From the NCBI RefSeq assembly GCF_040807025.1, contig NC_090943.1, forward strand, positions 23,093,213-23,157,212: DNA of 64,000 nucleotides, written 5' to 3'. This DNA comes from Struthio camelus. Taxonomy: Eukaryota; Chordata; Aves; Struthioniformes; Struthionidae. Shown one piece after another: positions 14,301 to 28,123 of the stretch. Position 1 is the stretch's first letter; each line of letters begins with the position of its first letter. The notes beneath the pieces were generated by a model. That model was not told the DNA's origin. It did no database searches and was given only the letters and a program-made list of their open reading frames with translations. The translations under genes and the position numbers were made by a program.

Positions 14301-15755
14301 AAAGGCAAAGCTTCGTCTTTTTGCGGATGACAATATAGTTCTATGTAAGAACTTTTTTAGGGATGTAACCTAAACATCTGCCAAACATTTCATTTTTTGT
14401 AAAATACAAATGCCTACAATAAGTTTAAAAATAAATCAAGCGGTGCAGAACATCAGAGTAATCTAAACACTCATAGCCATGCAATCCTTTGACTTAGCAA
14501 ATGAGGCAGGAATCATAATTAGATGATCAAACTGGAATCTCAGTACTGGCCTTTCCAATGCAAGCATCTTTACAGAATTCATTTGTGTTTTATTTGTGCA
14601 TTTATTTGTGTATTTATTTATTGTGTTTCTACTATTTCTAATACACAACGTACAGTTATTGTTAAAGTATTTAAGGAATGAATAAGTGGATGCATTTGGA
14701 ATGTTGCCTACCTCCCCTTAAATTCAATGAAAAGGTTTCTAGTATCTATAATAAAGAGGGCCATCTGGGAATTTAAGATCTATAGAAGTCCTGGAATCAA
14801 ACAAGTGGAAGAAAGACCAGACAAGTAATCTCACTGCTGAATTTTCCAATAGTTACGTGCAAACTGCAAGCTGTTCAGACCAACATTTATACCATAATCT
14901 GTAGTGGGATCAAAGATTTGAATTAATGTGTTTAAAATGGGCTTTAGGATAAATGTTCAGTTCCTTCAATCCACCAACATGATGAGCACATCTCTACCGC
15001 TGTAAGAATGGCACAATAAAAAAGAACTATTTCAAATTCACAGGAAGTGTTGGATTAATAAAGAGTAATTACGGAGTTTCCACTATGCAGTGTATTATCA
15101 GTAAGACAGTGAATTTAAGTCAGAATACTGCAACTGTGCAGGGGGGTGAAAAATATGCTTGTATGTTTTCTGAAATTTAAGACCAATAGGTGCTTCAATA
15201 TCTCACAAGAAGCTGCTTAATAGGAAATGAAATCAGGCCCAAGGCAGAAGATAGAGAAAAACTGAGACAACTGATACACAGCTGACAGAATAATGCTTTA
15301 GTGCCTCAAACTATTGTATAAATTATAGCAAGCAGATTTAGGTATTCCATTCTGGAAGAGCAATAGTTCATGCAAATAAACTAGAAAAAAAATCATTAAA
15401 AGAAAATGAAATAAAAGCAAGTGAGAAGTATGCATATGTGAAAAGAAAACATATAAAAAAGAAAAATGTCTGAGGATGCAATCAAACTGAAATTTAAGAT
15501 CACACCTGGGCATGTTCTGCATGCTACAGTTAACCTCTTGTATAACATTCGAAGTGAAAGAAAATTTTAAATGCAGGAAATCAGTTCTAACCGCATAGCT
15601 CAAGGAAGAGTTTTTAAAGAATAACCCTATTCATTTTCAGAAAAAAATATAGTCTTTGAATTCTGTAGGATTTCCTGAGCTGCTCTGATCTCCCACTAGA
15701 TTCAGCAGAAAGCCCTAATTTAAAATCCTGCAGCCCTTTTATTCAAGCCGCTGCT

Positions 15756-15802
15756 CGGCTCCCACCTGTGTTCCCACCATCCATCTGCACAGGTGGGAGC
15801 CG
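15756..15802. repeat. Perfect 15-bp inverted repeat, 17-bp loop
   Basis: CGGCTCCCACCTGTG at 15756-15770 is matched by its exact complement at 15788-15802. Each arm carries an E-box of the CACCTG/CAGGTG type. A direct repeat of GCTGGGAGCACA follows at about 15809 and 15826. This patch is GC-rich against an AT-rich background. Confidence 0.92.
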
Positions 15803-16195
15803 TGGCCAGCTGGGAGCACAAGCTGGCTGGGAGCACACGTGATGCCAGGCCATCCCGTACGGACTTGCTGACCAGAAGCTGCCCCTAGTAGTGGAAAACA
15901 GACCAAGTTGTGACTGCTTTGCCCTTGGTGAGGGACAATTCTGGGTCTCTCTGCTCTACCTAAGTGACAATTTGCACAGAAGTCATAGAAATGTAATATC
16001 TGTAAGGCTTCCATCACTCTGCTAAATTGTCTGAAAAGGAACAACTGTCTCTATCTGAGGAGCACTAAACATATCCCATCTGAATGAGAAGATAACAGAG
16101 TATTTTGTATGACCCATGGAAATTTTTCTTAGATGTAAGTGGCAAAAATAATAGGACAATATTACATAGTTTTCCTTTATCTTATAACAGGATTG

Positions 16196-16381
16196 TAGGT
16201 TACAGCTCACTCTTTTAAATGGGCGCTTTTCTGTAGATAACAATCATATTTTTAGTTGTTCAGTCTTGTAAAAGGCAACATCATCATCTAGGTTACAGCT
16301 CACTCTTTTAAATGGGCACTTTTCTACAGATAGCAACCATATTTTCAGTTGTTTGGTCCTGTAAAAGGCAACATCATCAAA
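16196..16381. repeat. 93-bp tandem duplication, two copies
   Basis: Copy 1 (16196-16288) and copy 2 (16289-16381) both begin TAGGTTACAGCTCACTCTTT and both end CCTGTAAAAGGCAACATCATC-like, with about ten point differences. No open frame or known family is evident. Confidence 0.92.
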
Positions 16382-19263
16382 CAACAAATTCTGTGGTTGG
16401 GATCTGGCAGCTTTCCCATCCAGTGATTAAATTCAAGGTAAAAAGTGGAAAAGGAAGATTTTTTTAAAGGATAAAAAGAAGAAACTATGATAATCGTGAG
16501 TACAGGAGTTGACAGCTAATAATACATATTGGCATGATGAAGACTGACCTGCCTGTTACCAAAGTGAAAGAATTTTGGGGCAGCAGAAAGATTAAGCATG
16601 GCTACATTAAATAAAAATTTACTACACTTCATAGAAAGTGGAAGTTCAGGGACTTCAGAAGATTTATTAAAATCTGCAGCAATCAGAAGCCTCCATGAGT
16701 AAAAGGAATCAGTGAGTTAATGGTAGTTCCAGAAGGCAAGAAAAAAAATTACTAACTTGTCTTTTCTCCTACACCTATCTAAAATATAGAGAAATTACTT
16801 GTAAGTAAGATATAGTAAAAGAAATAGTGAAAAATAGTCAGCTGAAAATTACTGTAGAAGAAAACGGCAAAAGTAGAAAATAAGTGCTAGACAAATGAAA
16901 ACCTCAGCCAATTAAGTGACAATCACCAATACAGAAGATATGGAAGATGCTTCTAGTCACATACATATCAGGCAGTCTGACAATGGACAGTCTTTTAGGG
17001 ACTTGGCCACCTACTGCTGCTTTTATCATGAGAAGCTGCAACAGGCATAGAAGAGACTTTGCATTATTTTGCTCTAGCATGTCTAGTCTTCTTGGTCTTT
17101 GACTGGTATCGATACTGGAAGGCGCAATAAGTCCTCTGTCCTCAGAGCAGCACGTGAGCCCTCAGACAAATGGGGCAGTCCCTTCGGCACAGGCACCGTA
17201 TGCTAGTAGGCTTCCACCATCCTGTGGCTTTTCAGAAGTTTAATGAGAGTAGGTGGAGGTAATATTAAGGTCTTGATTCAGCTTTAGATATATAACCAAA
17301 ATGGAAGTTAATCATTTTGCAACTACATTTCAATTCTTAAAGACACCAGGCTGGACCAATGTATCTAAAACTATGCTATTTACATTGCGCTGGTGATTTA
17401 TACCAGTTGAGGTAGAGATCTTTTATTTCTATTTTCAGATTTTATGTTTTTCATTGAAGTTTTTGTTAGAAAAGATTTACCAGCTTTTTGGTCTAATTTC
17501 TATGCAAGACATCAGGAAAACTTTTTTTCTTCACTGTTTCTACTTCATGTTCTTAAACATTGTAATTTGCTTGTGTTAAAAACAATCCTACAAAGTTTGA
17601 CCAAAGCACACCTCTTCTTTTATTTGCATCTTATCATGGTGTTTGCGTGCAGATTTTGTTCCAGAAACTTTTAAAAGACAGATAAAAAAGATGGTGAGGT
17701 AGATCTCAATTAGAATTTCCTGCAAGGGATATATTTTAGAGGGCAGGAAGGAAAGAAATATATTTGGAGTAATAGATTAAATCCATTTCTACATATTACT
17801 GAAGACAAGCAGTTAGACCGGAGGGGTGATGTGTAGAATTAGTGACTGTTTGATTTAATCACTATTAGCAGTACATAACAAAATTTCTAAGATAATGAAA
17901 AAGTTATCACTTAGGATTTAGAGACTGTTTGCAAAACTGTTCTGAACTAACAATGACCTAACAAAGGGTCTGTAATATCTATGATGCCAAAGGCAGGAAA
18001 AAAAAAGGAAATTCTATTTCAATTATTTTTATTTTTCACTTTAGTTATAAAAGCACACCTAAGTACCAATGCAGATTCACAAAATAGTTATCAAGTTTTC
18101 CAGTTTAGTACCAATATTTTGCATTGCTAGGAGAATATTTAGTAGGTAGTTCTCTGTCTGAATAACATCTATACTTGTAAATCAGATACACAGAAACTCT
18201 CTATACGTTGATTTTGAGTTGCAGAATTGTAGGCCTTCAATTTCACATCATGAGCTTTTGACCTATTCATTCATTTTGTTGAATTTTCTACAATACATAT
18301 CAATACAGTATGAGCATTTCACAATGTCCACAAAACCATCACCTACGTTTGGGAAATATTATTATTCTTTGTTTTAGAAGAGTAGGACAAAATTAAAATA
18401 CTAAAATATTGTCAAATGATCATCACTTCCTCTGAAAAAATATTTAAATACTTATCAATTGTATGCAAATACAGTAAACTGCATCTTTTTAAGCATACCT
18501 ATTGATAAATTAAAAAAAAAAAAAAAAGCAGCAAAACCAGGAAATGTATACTTCCCCTTCAATGGGATATTGATTTAAAAAACTAATGATGGTACAGGAT
18601 GGGATTAATCCCATGCAATATGAATGTCTCCACCTCAGCTAGCCACCCAAGATTCTCTTTATGCTCAAGTGACAGCTAGGCGATCTAGTCAGAGGAGGGC
18701 AGGGCACTAATCACATCACCCTTATGTTGACATCTAAAATAGGTCAAATGAATCACATGCTATTTATTTTGGCTGATTACAAAAGGAGTGTCATGTAACT
18801 AGCTTAACCACAGACATCTGTATTTAAATGTTTAAATTTATGAGAGAGGGATCTCAGCCACAGTGTCTGCTAAGCACTCTTCCTGTTGGTTTTGATTCAT
18901 TTAGCCACTGGTTCTCGCAGAGGTCTGACTGCTCAGAGAGTGGGGTTGCAATTACGCATTGAGGGAATCGGAGTGAAAATTGCAGTTGTTCTGAGACTCA
19001 TACTTGCCAAAGATCATCAGGACTTGACATTTTCCGTTTCTGCAGAAGTTTGCCACCTTCTCATGCCTGGGTCTTTAAAAGTGTAAGCTGAATGACAGAT
19101 AAGACAGCACAGATATTGTCATCTGGATTTTAGATAGCATGTAACCATTATCTGAGGATAGAACTTTGTATTTTGATGAAATAGTCTAATTATCTGTTTT
19201 TAAAATGACAATACTCTGAAGATATCTTTAAACCTGAGATTTTCTCTTAGGAAAAGTATACCT

Positions 19264-19280
19264 AAAAAAAAAAAAAAAAA
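19264..19280. repeat. A17 homopolymer
   Basis: A run of 17 A. Similar runs of 14-16 A occur at 10612-10625, 18512-18527 and 35012-35025. Confidence 0.95.
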
Positions 19281-22200
19281 GCAATTTAAGCTTAAACTTC
19301 ATAAACGTAGTCCACGGCTATTAAAAATAACATTTCCTCCTTACCCAGGATGAGGATAGAGTGCCCCTGACCATTTAACTGGTCGTGCTGACAGCAGCCA
19401 GTGCTGCGGAGGCAGCAGTGAGATGGCCACGCGAGCCAGCTCTGACTGAGCAGGGCTTCGCTCCCCCTACACACTGAACTGCATTTTGTTCAAAAGCATT
19501 GTCTGGGTTAATCAAAACAGTACAGTCAACCATACAATAAATATATGCTAATTCTAAGCAAAACTAAATTGTTTTCTATTTGATTAGGCAAAAAGAATTT
19601 TCCTGGAGGATCTGATAAACATAAGATCATCAGAAGAGGATCTGGTCTTTAGTTCTCGCAGTATATATCGTCTGATGCCTCCTATAATATGTTATGTAGC
19701 AGGGCTAGAGCTAAACCAGTCTGTCTTTATTTTAGGAAATAAATGATATATTCAGATATCAGAAAGCATATGTATAATTTCATTTCTATATATAATTGAT
19801 GTAATGAAAAGAAGAAATCCCAACTACATTGTTTTCAAATGAGACGTTTCTACTCAAACATGAGAGGTAAGTCAGGTCTGTAACACATCAAGCACCTATT
19901 TCTTTTCCAGCAATTTATTACCTTAAGAAATAACAGGGTAGGTGTTAGTCAAAGAATTGTAGTCAGAGAGCAGCTGCTGCTAAGTATTTCCTGAGTACCT
20001 TCACAACTGAAAAGTATAATTATTTTCTTTGTGTTCAGTAACTCTCCTACTAATTAAAGAAACAAGAATATTAGTTTAATTGGAACTGTATAATGGAAGA
20101 CTGTATCAGCTCCAGCTAATTTTTGTTGACATTTTTTGTCATCTAGATAATATACTTTAACATTAGCTGTTAATACAGTTAAACAGCCGTCATCTGCTTC
20201 TCCTTTCTTTTTTTCCCCTCGCTCTGTGTTTTCAGAAGGGTTGTAAAGCTTTGATTTTTCTCTTTACTTTTTACTGAGATTAGGGTATAAAACCTGTATC
20301 ACAGTCTTATCTGGGGACCTGACAATTTTTTCAGTTCCAATGCAATAGTATCTGTTTAAAATTACTGCTGGGGCAAGAGAGCTGAAACTTGAAAAGATAC
20401 ATTAAAATTCTTATTTTTGTTAAGCCACCTCCAGTTTCTCTTTTTAAAAATAAGTATTTTTGAATACTGAATAATAATGTCATTTTTGAAGAAATACACA
20501 TAATGTCCGTTCAAGATGCTTGCTGTTATAGCAGCAGCATGACATTCAGAATTATTTTTTCTACCAAAATGCAGAAAAAGTAATTTTAGTGCCGTGTTGG
20601 TTGAAATTTTTCAGCAGTTTATTGAGTCACTAAGAATTCTCACTGATACTTCCCTCTGTTCACTAGAAAAGAAATAAGCAAACATAACTTTTAACAGCAC
20701 TAGCCTTGCAATCAGTCCTCTCATTGATTTTGTGTCACTGATGACTGAAGAGAAAGAGGTGTTATGTTACTGATTTATGTTACTGAGCCTCCTGAACTTC
20801 TGAGGACCAGGATCACATCTAGCATGCGAAGATCAGGGATGTTCCTGTTGCAAGTGTCATCTCCTCCTCTAGCCCCGAGAGGGGAAGGACATGCACTCAG
20901 CTCTTACATCAGAGAAGACTCATGCTAGCAGCGGCAGCCAAATCACAAGCAGTAGCTGGATACAGAAGGGGGCAGATCAGACCTTTCACTGCTCCCAGAT
21001 ACGTTCAAGTAGGACGAGGAAGGGCCAGAAGGGCTAAGTAGTCACGACAGCGAAGGCAAGGAACGGGGTTTATTATTTTCCTTCTTATCCAGCAGTTTGC
21101 ACTGCAATGAAGTGAACCTGTTCATATTAAGACAAAGGAAGAAAGAAAGAAACAGCAAAAAAGTTGCTAGCTTTCTGTTTGAGAATTGACTGTCATTACA
21201 TCTTTAACTGTGATTAGCAGGACTGAGAGTAGTCAAAGTATTCATTCCTTCATAAATGAACAGAAGAAAATTAAAAGCCTGTTCACTGCCCACTAAAACG
21301 ATGGCTACGTTTCATTAGCAGGAAGGGTGATGTAGGGGGTTCAGTAACTTACACAGAGTAAAGAAAAGCATTCACAGCCTGGGGAAGACTGAATGTGTAA
21401 ATGTAATAATTCTTTTTCCCAAACACTTCACTACAGACATGAGCAATAAGATGAGTCAGCTTGCTTTCCAATAGCAAATATGACAACTACTCTTTTAACA
21501 CTAACAGATCTGTTCAGGCAGATCACTGATTCTGGAACATTTTGGTAGATGCACAGGCTAATTGGTAACCACTTTCTACCTATGCACAGGGGAAAGCACA
21601 GTGCATGTCTATCCCGTGACCATGGCAAGTCACGGACTGACTTACCTTTTTTCTTTCTATTGCTAGTGTGATCTTAAGGAAGGAGCTGTTGGGAAAGATC
21701 ACAGTTGCAGGAAAAGCTGAGCGAAAGCAAAAGAAAGTAACAAACAAAGCAAAATGGCAACTATATCACCATACAGGAGCTGGACCTCAAAACTTCCTCC
21801 TTAGCAGGTGAGAGCAGGGCTTCCAAACATCATAGATTCACCACACATGTCCTGCAATTTCTGCCGTTTTGTCAGGCTACTGTAATAATTTACATTTGTG
21901 TGGGGTTTCTAGGACATCTCAACAACCCAGTAGACTCAACTAGGCTGCTCTTTGGAACGTGGGGATTTCTAGTTTGTTTTTTTCCAAAATTCCACGAATT
22001 TCTATAATGCTTGAATTACCAAGTAGTTCAGTGCTCCTGGGAGAAACTGGACTTCTGACAAAAAAAAGAGACTTCAGAAAGGCATGTATGACCCAGTGGA
22101 ATGAGACAAAATTTTGAATAGTAAATATACCAAAAATGTATTATTAGAAAAAAATTGAAATTAGTTATTTAACCCTACCATGAGTTCAGATTGAAAGAAG

Positions 22201-22504
22201 GGCTTTAGTTAAACCCAACATAAATAGTTAAATGTTCTGTTCAGTCACTGAGTCATTGTCTCTGTTCTACTCCCTGTCCTTATTCTGCAAGTTAATAAAG
22301 TTATCAACTCAGTAGATAAAACTGAGCTCACAGTGGCAACATGCACATGATAGCAGAAGATTTGAGACGGAGAGAGGAGGAGGGAGCAGATCTCTCAAGG
22401 TAGCGGTGTCTAAGGAAGGAATACACAGATTAGAATTAACCCCCCCCGTTAGCAGTTCTGCTGCACTTGTCAGCCTTAGTTGTCCCAGCAGCTTCTAATG
22501 TCAT

Positions 22505-22575
22505 CATTCCCTATTTTTCTGATCAGGAAATAGCCCAGAGAGGTGCAGTGATATTTGCAGGCCAAGTCAGCCTCT
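22505..22575 (+). mobile_element. Possible MIR-like fragment
   Basis: TGATCAGGAAATAGCCCAGA followed by GAGGTGCAGTGATATTTGCA and GGCCAAGTCAGCC resembles a diverged MIR core. The match is short and uncertain. Confidence 0.3.
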
Positions 22576-24960
22576 CTACTGGAATAGATACTATTTTTAA
22601 TCCTAGTATTTTAAATTCAGTCATTGCAGTAAATCTTTTACTAATTATCTGACTCTTTAGAAGTGATCAAGAAATTGTTTACAGCTCTTAAAAAAAAAAA
22701 AAAGAAAGAAAGTATTAATCCTTAGTATATTCACTTGCTGTGGAAAATGTACTTGTTAGCCCAGGGGGAATAGAAAGAAAAGGAAAATTTGTTTCAATAT
22801 TTCTTTTATCTCTACTACCTTGAAAGCTATTCTTCATTGCTAGCAACAGCAATTTCTTGGAGCAGTACAAAACACTGATAAAATCTCCAATGTGACATGC
22901 TAGGAAATAACATTTCAGCAATCTCACCTTGCATTCTAATTCATAAAATTACTTGGCTCCCATACACATTAGTTAGCCTTTCGCAATCTAACTGCAGGCT
23001 TCAAACTAAAAACAAAACTCCCAAGACTTTTCCTCACTGTGGTTTTGCTATACGACAAAACAGTAATATGAGTTTTCTGAGTATCACTTTAATTCACAGG
23101 GTTCTGTATTAACATGTTAATACAGACAAGGACTGGTCTACACGCTGCCCTTAATTTATGATGAACTGCTACTGACCATTTAACTGTGGAGATCTGTACA
23201 AAGAAGCGTTGTTTGACGGACAGAACAGTTTATAATGGCAGCCCGACGAGATGAACCTTGCAGTAGAGGTCTGGTTGTTGCCCCAGGCTCTGCTGGGCCA
23301 GACTCTCTGCTGCCCTTTGAAATCCCACGAGCAGCACGGGCTGGGACTGAGGAGGTGGGCAAGGGCACAGGGCTGGGAGAGCTTCACGTTTAGCATTCTT
23401 GCCGCGGTGAGGCCAAACTGCCTGATTCTTTCAATGCTAACAGTTCGTATGAGTTTATGTTTTCCAATTTTTCATTTCAAGGAGGAAAGGTAGAGGCGGC
23501 AAAGCCAAGACTCTCCTTTACTAGGTCCACGCACAGACTAAGCCCGTTACAAAGAGCTCAAGAACTCTTCAAGTTCACCTACTCAACCTGTTCACAAAAC
23601 GACAAACCTCTCTCCCTTCACGCAGCTCCTGCCATCACTCGGACACCTGCTAAAACGCCTCCACGCAATTCACAAAGACGCAACCAGCAGCTCCTTCTTC
23701 TATATGTCTGATTTTAAAAAAATCCTCTTACCGTAGCTTAGGAACCGCAGTGTGCATTTCCAGCTTTACGCTTCTCAGACTTTTGAGAAGTCTGCCGTAG
23801 CTTTCTTTTACGGCATGAAGCACCTCTGCTGGGCTTAACCAGCGTTACATTAAATAATAGAAGCAACACACCCGACCACCCCTAGGATGGTATCCCATGC
23901 GGCTCCATTGAAGGCTTTTTACAAAATAAAGCACCACTCCCTCCTCAGATATCAATGAATCCAATGGAAAAAAGTTATTTGTACAGAGCTTTGGCTACAG
24001 CTGTTTCAAATAAGCAAATAATGTGCATCTGAAAGGCTATATTATAAAATATTTACAATTTAAATTTAGCAAAATCTAACTAATGGATCTTTTTCCCCTT
24101 TGAAGACTTGTAGCTTGCTGCTTCTTTTCTTTTTAGAAAGATTTAGATAACCCATTTATCAGTCATTTTTCCACCTCCCAGTTCCCCATATAAATATATT
24201 TTCTTGTATTAATTCCTTACGTCTCATTTCCAGAAACTTTTGTGACCTGCTTATGAGAGGAAACTTAGCTGAGAGCCTGTTTATTTAGCATCTCCATTTT
24301 ACAGCACTTCTGTAATCTAAAATAAATAAGAGTAAAAAAGTCCCACAGTCTATTTCTATTAGAATTATCTGAACGACAAGCAACTTTTTGAAAAGACATA
24401 ATAGTAGTTTCAGAAAGTACTCCTGGGGCAACTGTTCCCCAGTACTAACAAGGCCATATTAAAAGGTGATAGTGAATTCCATGTTTTGAAAACTAGTATG
24501 TCCAATACCCCTTGCTTCCATTTTCCTACTTTCTCTCACTCAAGATAATTTAAAAAGCCACTCATTAAAAGTTAAACAGCTGGACTATTTTGTGGAATGC
24601 AATAGCATGGAAACACTGAAGAAAAATATATATTTATTGGAAACTGTAGGGAATGATGAAAAGTGGGATAATCGGAAAAAAGGCTGTAACGCTTGTATTC
24701 TAGGAGATGGATAGTCTCGCTTAGGTGGGGTAGTATCCAAGATGACCATGAAAATTTGTTATGTACAAACTTGACTAAGGGAATTGCGCCCTGCTATGCT
24801 TGCAGCTGACAGATAGTTGTGCCTGTGTTTGACACTGTCGGGTACCCGTCCTTTCTGGCTGCATGCTCTGCTTTCTGGCTCTCCTAAGGAGGGAGGCAAT
24901 TGCAGCTTCAGAGGCAAGCAGGAAATGGGTACAGCTGAGGGTGAGTCTGGATGCAAGAGC

Positions 24961-24978
24961 AAAAAAAAAAAAAAAAAA
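24961..24978. repeat. A18 homopolymer
   Basis: A run of 18 A that creates Lys-rich artefact frames nearby. Confidence 0.95.
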
Positions 24979-26953
24979 GGAGGGCTGGAGAGTGAGGATA
25001 CTAAATCTGACCCAAGTCAAATTTGAATTCAAGCCTGTACACAAATCTGCTAAGCTAGGAAGCCCCCACAGAGCTTTCCTCATGCGCATTCTGCCTCACT
25101 CTCCTCTGAGCAGCTAATTTCAATTACATCAATGAGGTCTTTTAAGCCTTGGAGAGTTGTGCCTGCAAATAACTAACTGCTCTAAAGCTTTCTGAAGCAT
25201 AAGTTATAACTTCAGACCTTTCGCATGACATTTTCTTCACATTCTTTCATATAACATTCACTAGTAGAAGGAAAGGGTTGAATAAACATTTCACTACGAG
25301 AAGTGAAAGTGCGAGTAAGGAGCCAATTTGGGAAAAGAAAATGAACTGAGCCATCAGCATTCGTACATGACTTCCTGAGTAAGGATTACAGTATTGTCAT
25401 TCCAGTCTACCTGGTCTTAACTCTTACACACAAGGTAATGGTTACTTTAAGATGGTTCTGTCCTCAGAGTAAGGATTATCTGTTAACTTCTTCCCGAAAT
25501 ATACCCTAAACATCCCTGTGCGGATTCAAAACAAATAGCAATGAAAATACTAATATGCTGCCAGTTTTAGAAGATATTTCAGTGCAATATTTTCATCATT
25601 AACAGACCTACTAGTTAACTTTTGGGACTTTCACATGTTTTGTCTGGGTCTGACAAAGATGGAAAGTCTTAATTTGTTCACAGAAAGTAGTGGAAGTGGT
25701 AATGCTTTTAAAACAAGTAAATAATCTCTTCATAACTGTATCTGCTTCTACTCCTCTTTCCTTATGTGACTGAAGAAAGATGTGAATCTAAAGGGAAAGA
25801 GAGTGACCAAGAATACACATGCAAACACAGCTGTGTTTGTTCATGATTCTGTTCATTTTTAATCACAATTTAAAATTTATGTATAATGCCTTTTGAGGAG
25901 ACAGAGTCCCTGCAGATAGGGACGCTCTGCTATCCCAGGAATCTCAGGACAGCTGCATATAGTTGCGGTCTGCACACATTTTAGATGAAAGCTCTTTTTA
26001 CAGAACGCGCCCCCATTAAGCAGAGCCCTAGGGCCCACCCTAACGCTATTCTTTATACATTAGGTGGTGTATACAATGAAAATAAAACAGCTTTTACTAT
26101 TTAATATCCAATCAGTGTTTAAAAATACATGCTCAATGTTTAGATAGCTTAAGTGGCACTCAGGTTTCAAACAATTATAAATCAGATGCAGTAATTTTGC
26201 TAACTTGCAATGCGAAAACACAAAAGCAACATTATTTGGCTGTGGTCTGTTTTTAGAAAAACCTAGTGAGGGGTGATCTGCTAATAAACATACTCTGTAA
26301 CTCAGTAGAGCATTTTTAAGATTCTAGAACCCATATGGCATATTTACTCTAAACAGGTTATCACAGCAACGTGACCTAAATTTTTCCATAAGTGATAGAA
26401 AACTGCTACATTTTGCTTCCTTCCTGAACTTGATTTAATTGTACTGTTTCCTCTTCCAGGTGTTTCTTTAAATTAATTGTGATAAGCAGACTGATCTTAT
26501 CCTAGCACGTGAGATCTCTGCAGTTTGAATCATCCATTATTCAGTACAACATATGATTAGCTGACAAATACACTGCTTATAATGGATAATCACTGATCAG
26601 TCACAGGGATAAGAATCTACAGCTTCAGTGGAGGGGTCTTCAGAACTAAAGGAATATTTTCAGTTATTAGTTTAAAACGTTACATGCAAACAGAAACCAC
26701 AAATTCTGTTAGAAATCTCGTTACACAACTACAGATATTGTCAGGATATCTGGCAAATGATGAATTCATTCTGAACTGAAAGGGGAGCTGACTGCATATC
26801 AATCATTCCTGCAGTCCTCGCTCTGCAAAGGTGTGAATGCCTTTTACAGACACTTGACATCTGTATTTTCATGGCTTGTAGCAGTTTTTTCTAGCTTTTA
26901 ACTTTTATTGCCTCCAAGATATTCAATCTCAAAGTTTAAGCTGTCCCTCCCAC

Positions 26954-26969
26954 AAAAAAAAAAAAAAAA
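26954..26969. repeat. A16 homopolymer
   Basis: A run of 16 A, 325 bp before a T19 run. Confidence 0.95.
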
Positions 26970-27293
26970 CCCTTGTTTTCTTTTGCTGCACTGTCCTTGT
27001 TCAGAGGAAGAAGAACATGGGTCTAAATAAGAGAAGAGTAGATCTCTGAGCTAGAGCTGGTTGTTGAATTCAAAGCATCGCTGCTAAAACTTATTCTCCA
27101 TAACATTTGATTGTCCCATTACCATGCCACGTGCTTCAAAAGCCTGGCACAGTGCAGTAAAAATCTTTTAAGGTTATTTATAAACAATATAAAGCATCGA
27201 ACAGCTGTTAGAGTTAGCAGATTTGTGCACAGAGCCACAGTGAATGTGACAGCTCTCCATTGGAAGTTCAGATCTAGAGGCTAAGTTAAAAGG

Positions 27294-27312
27294 TTTTTTT
27301 TTTTTTTTTTTT
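27294..27312. repeat. T19 homopolymer
   Basis: A run of 19 T, the longest homopolymer noticed in the window. Confidence 0.95.
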
Positions 27313-27959
27313 AAATATAAGAATTGAACAGAGCAAGTACATTGGCTGTTTTTGAGCTTGCCATTAAGTTCTAAAAGAGCTGAGCAGGAAGGTTTTGTGG
27401 GTTTTTTTGTCTGTTTACTAAACACTAAGGTTTTGATCTTACATATATTCCTCACATCAGTTCCAAATATATAAATGAGATCAAACTATTGCTTTCAGTT
27501 ATCTTTAATAAAAGTACATTTAATGCCTGTTTTTCCCACCCCTTTCGCATGTAAGCCTGAAGCCTAAATTTGAAACAATGAAAAAAATGTACCTGTTCAT
27601 TGAGAATTTTGGAAAGCAGAGAATTGAATAGCTTCTAGTTGTGCTCTCCAAAACAGAATTTCTACTGATGAAATTTTTTACATGCTTAAATTCAAGGTTT
27701 CCTGCATCACTCACCTGTGCGCGTGCACATTGCAGGGAGAGGGTAGAAGGGGAAGCTTATGTGTTTGCAAGGGCATTGCTTTTTTCCTGCGTCTCTCTTA
27801 ATTCCTACTGAAAGGAGAAAAGCCAAGACAGGATGTTATTTTCTGTGAAAGTTACTTAATGGTTGATTTTTAGCCAAATCGGCTCCCTGACTCATTATGT
27901 GATTATATGAGTGCTCAAACTGATGCTCTGGGCATGGAGTAATGACTGCAGCTGAAGCT

Positions 27960-28123
27960 GCCTAAGTGGGTAAGCACTGGCACATGTTGCCCCGAGAGGT
28001 TATGACTTGAATGGACAAGTCTCTAAGCAACCTGACCTAAGTTTGAAGTTGGCCCTGCTTTTGACAGAGTTGGACTAAATGACCTCCAAAGGTATTTTCC
28101 AGCCTAAATTGCTCTGTGATTCT
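27960..28123 (+). mobile_element. Old CR1 3' end fragment
   Basis: The sequence runs from GCACTGGCACATGTTGCCCC through AGTTGGACTAAATGACCTCC to CTGTGATTCT, in the order of the avian CR1 3' UTR and tail. It is more diverged than the other copies and oriented forward. Confidence 0.85.

Larger units (their letters stand above)
11394..22504. other. Intergenic DNA without a recognised gene
   Basis: AT-rich sequence. It holds the 15-bp inverted repeat at 15.76 kb, the tandem duplication at 16.2 kb and homopolymer runs. No convincing exon or RNA gene is seen. Confidence 0.6.
22576..27959. other. Intergenic DNA without a recognised gene
   Basis: No exon is recognised. A somewhat GC-richer patch at 23.2-23.7 kb has open frames but no domain or CpG island. 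A pair of inverted GATA motifs lies at 26481-26501. Confidence 0.6.

Noticed and set aside
23160-23720. GC-richer patch with several open frames
   Set aside because: CpG content is not island-like, and no conserved exon or promoter motif set was found.
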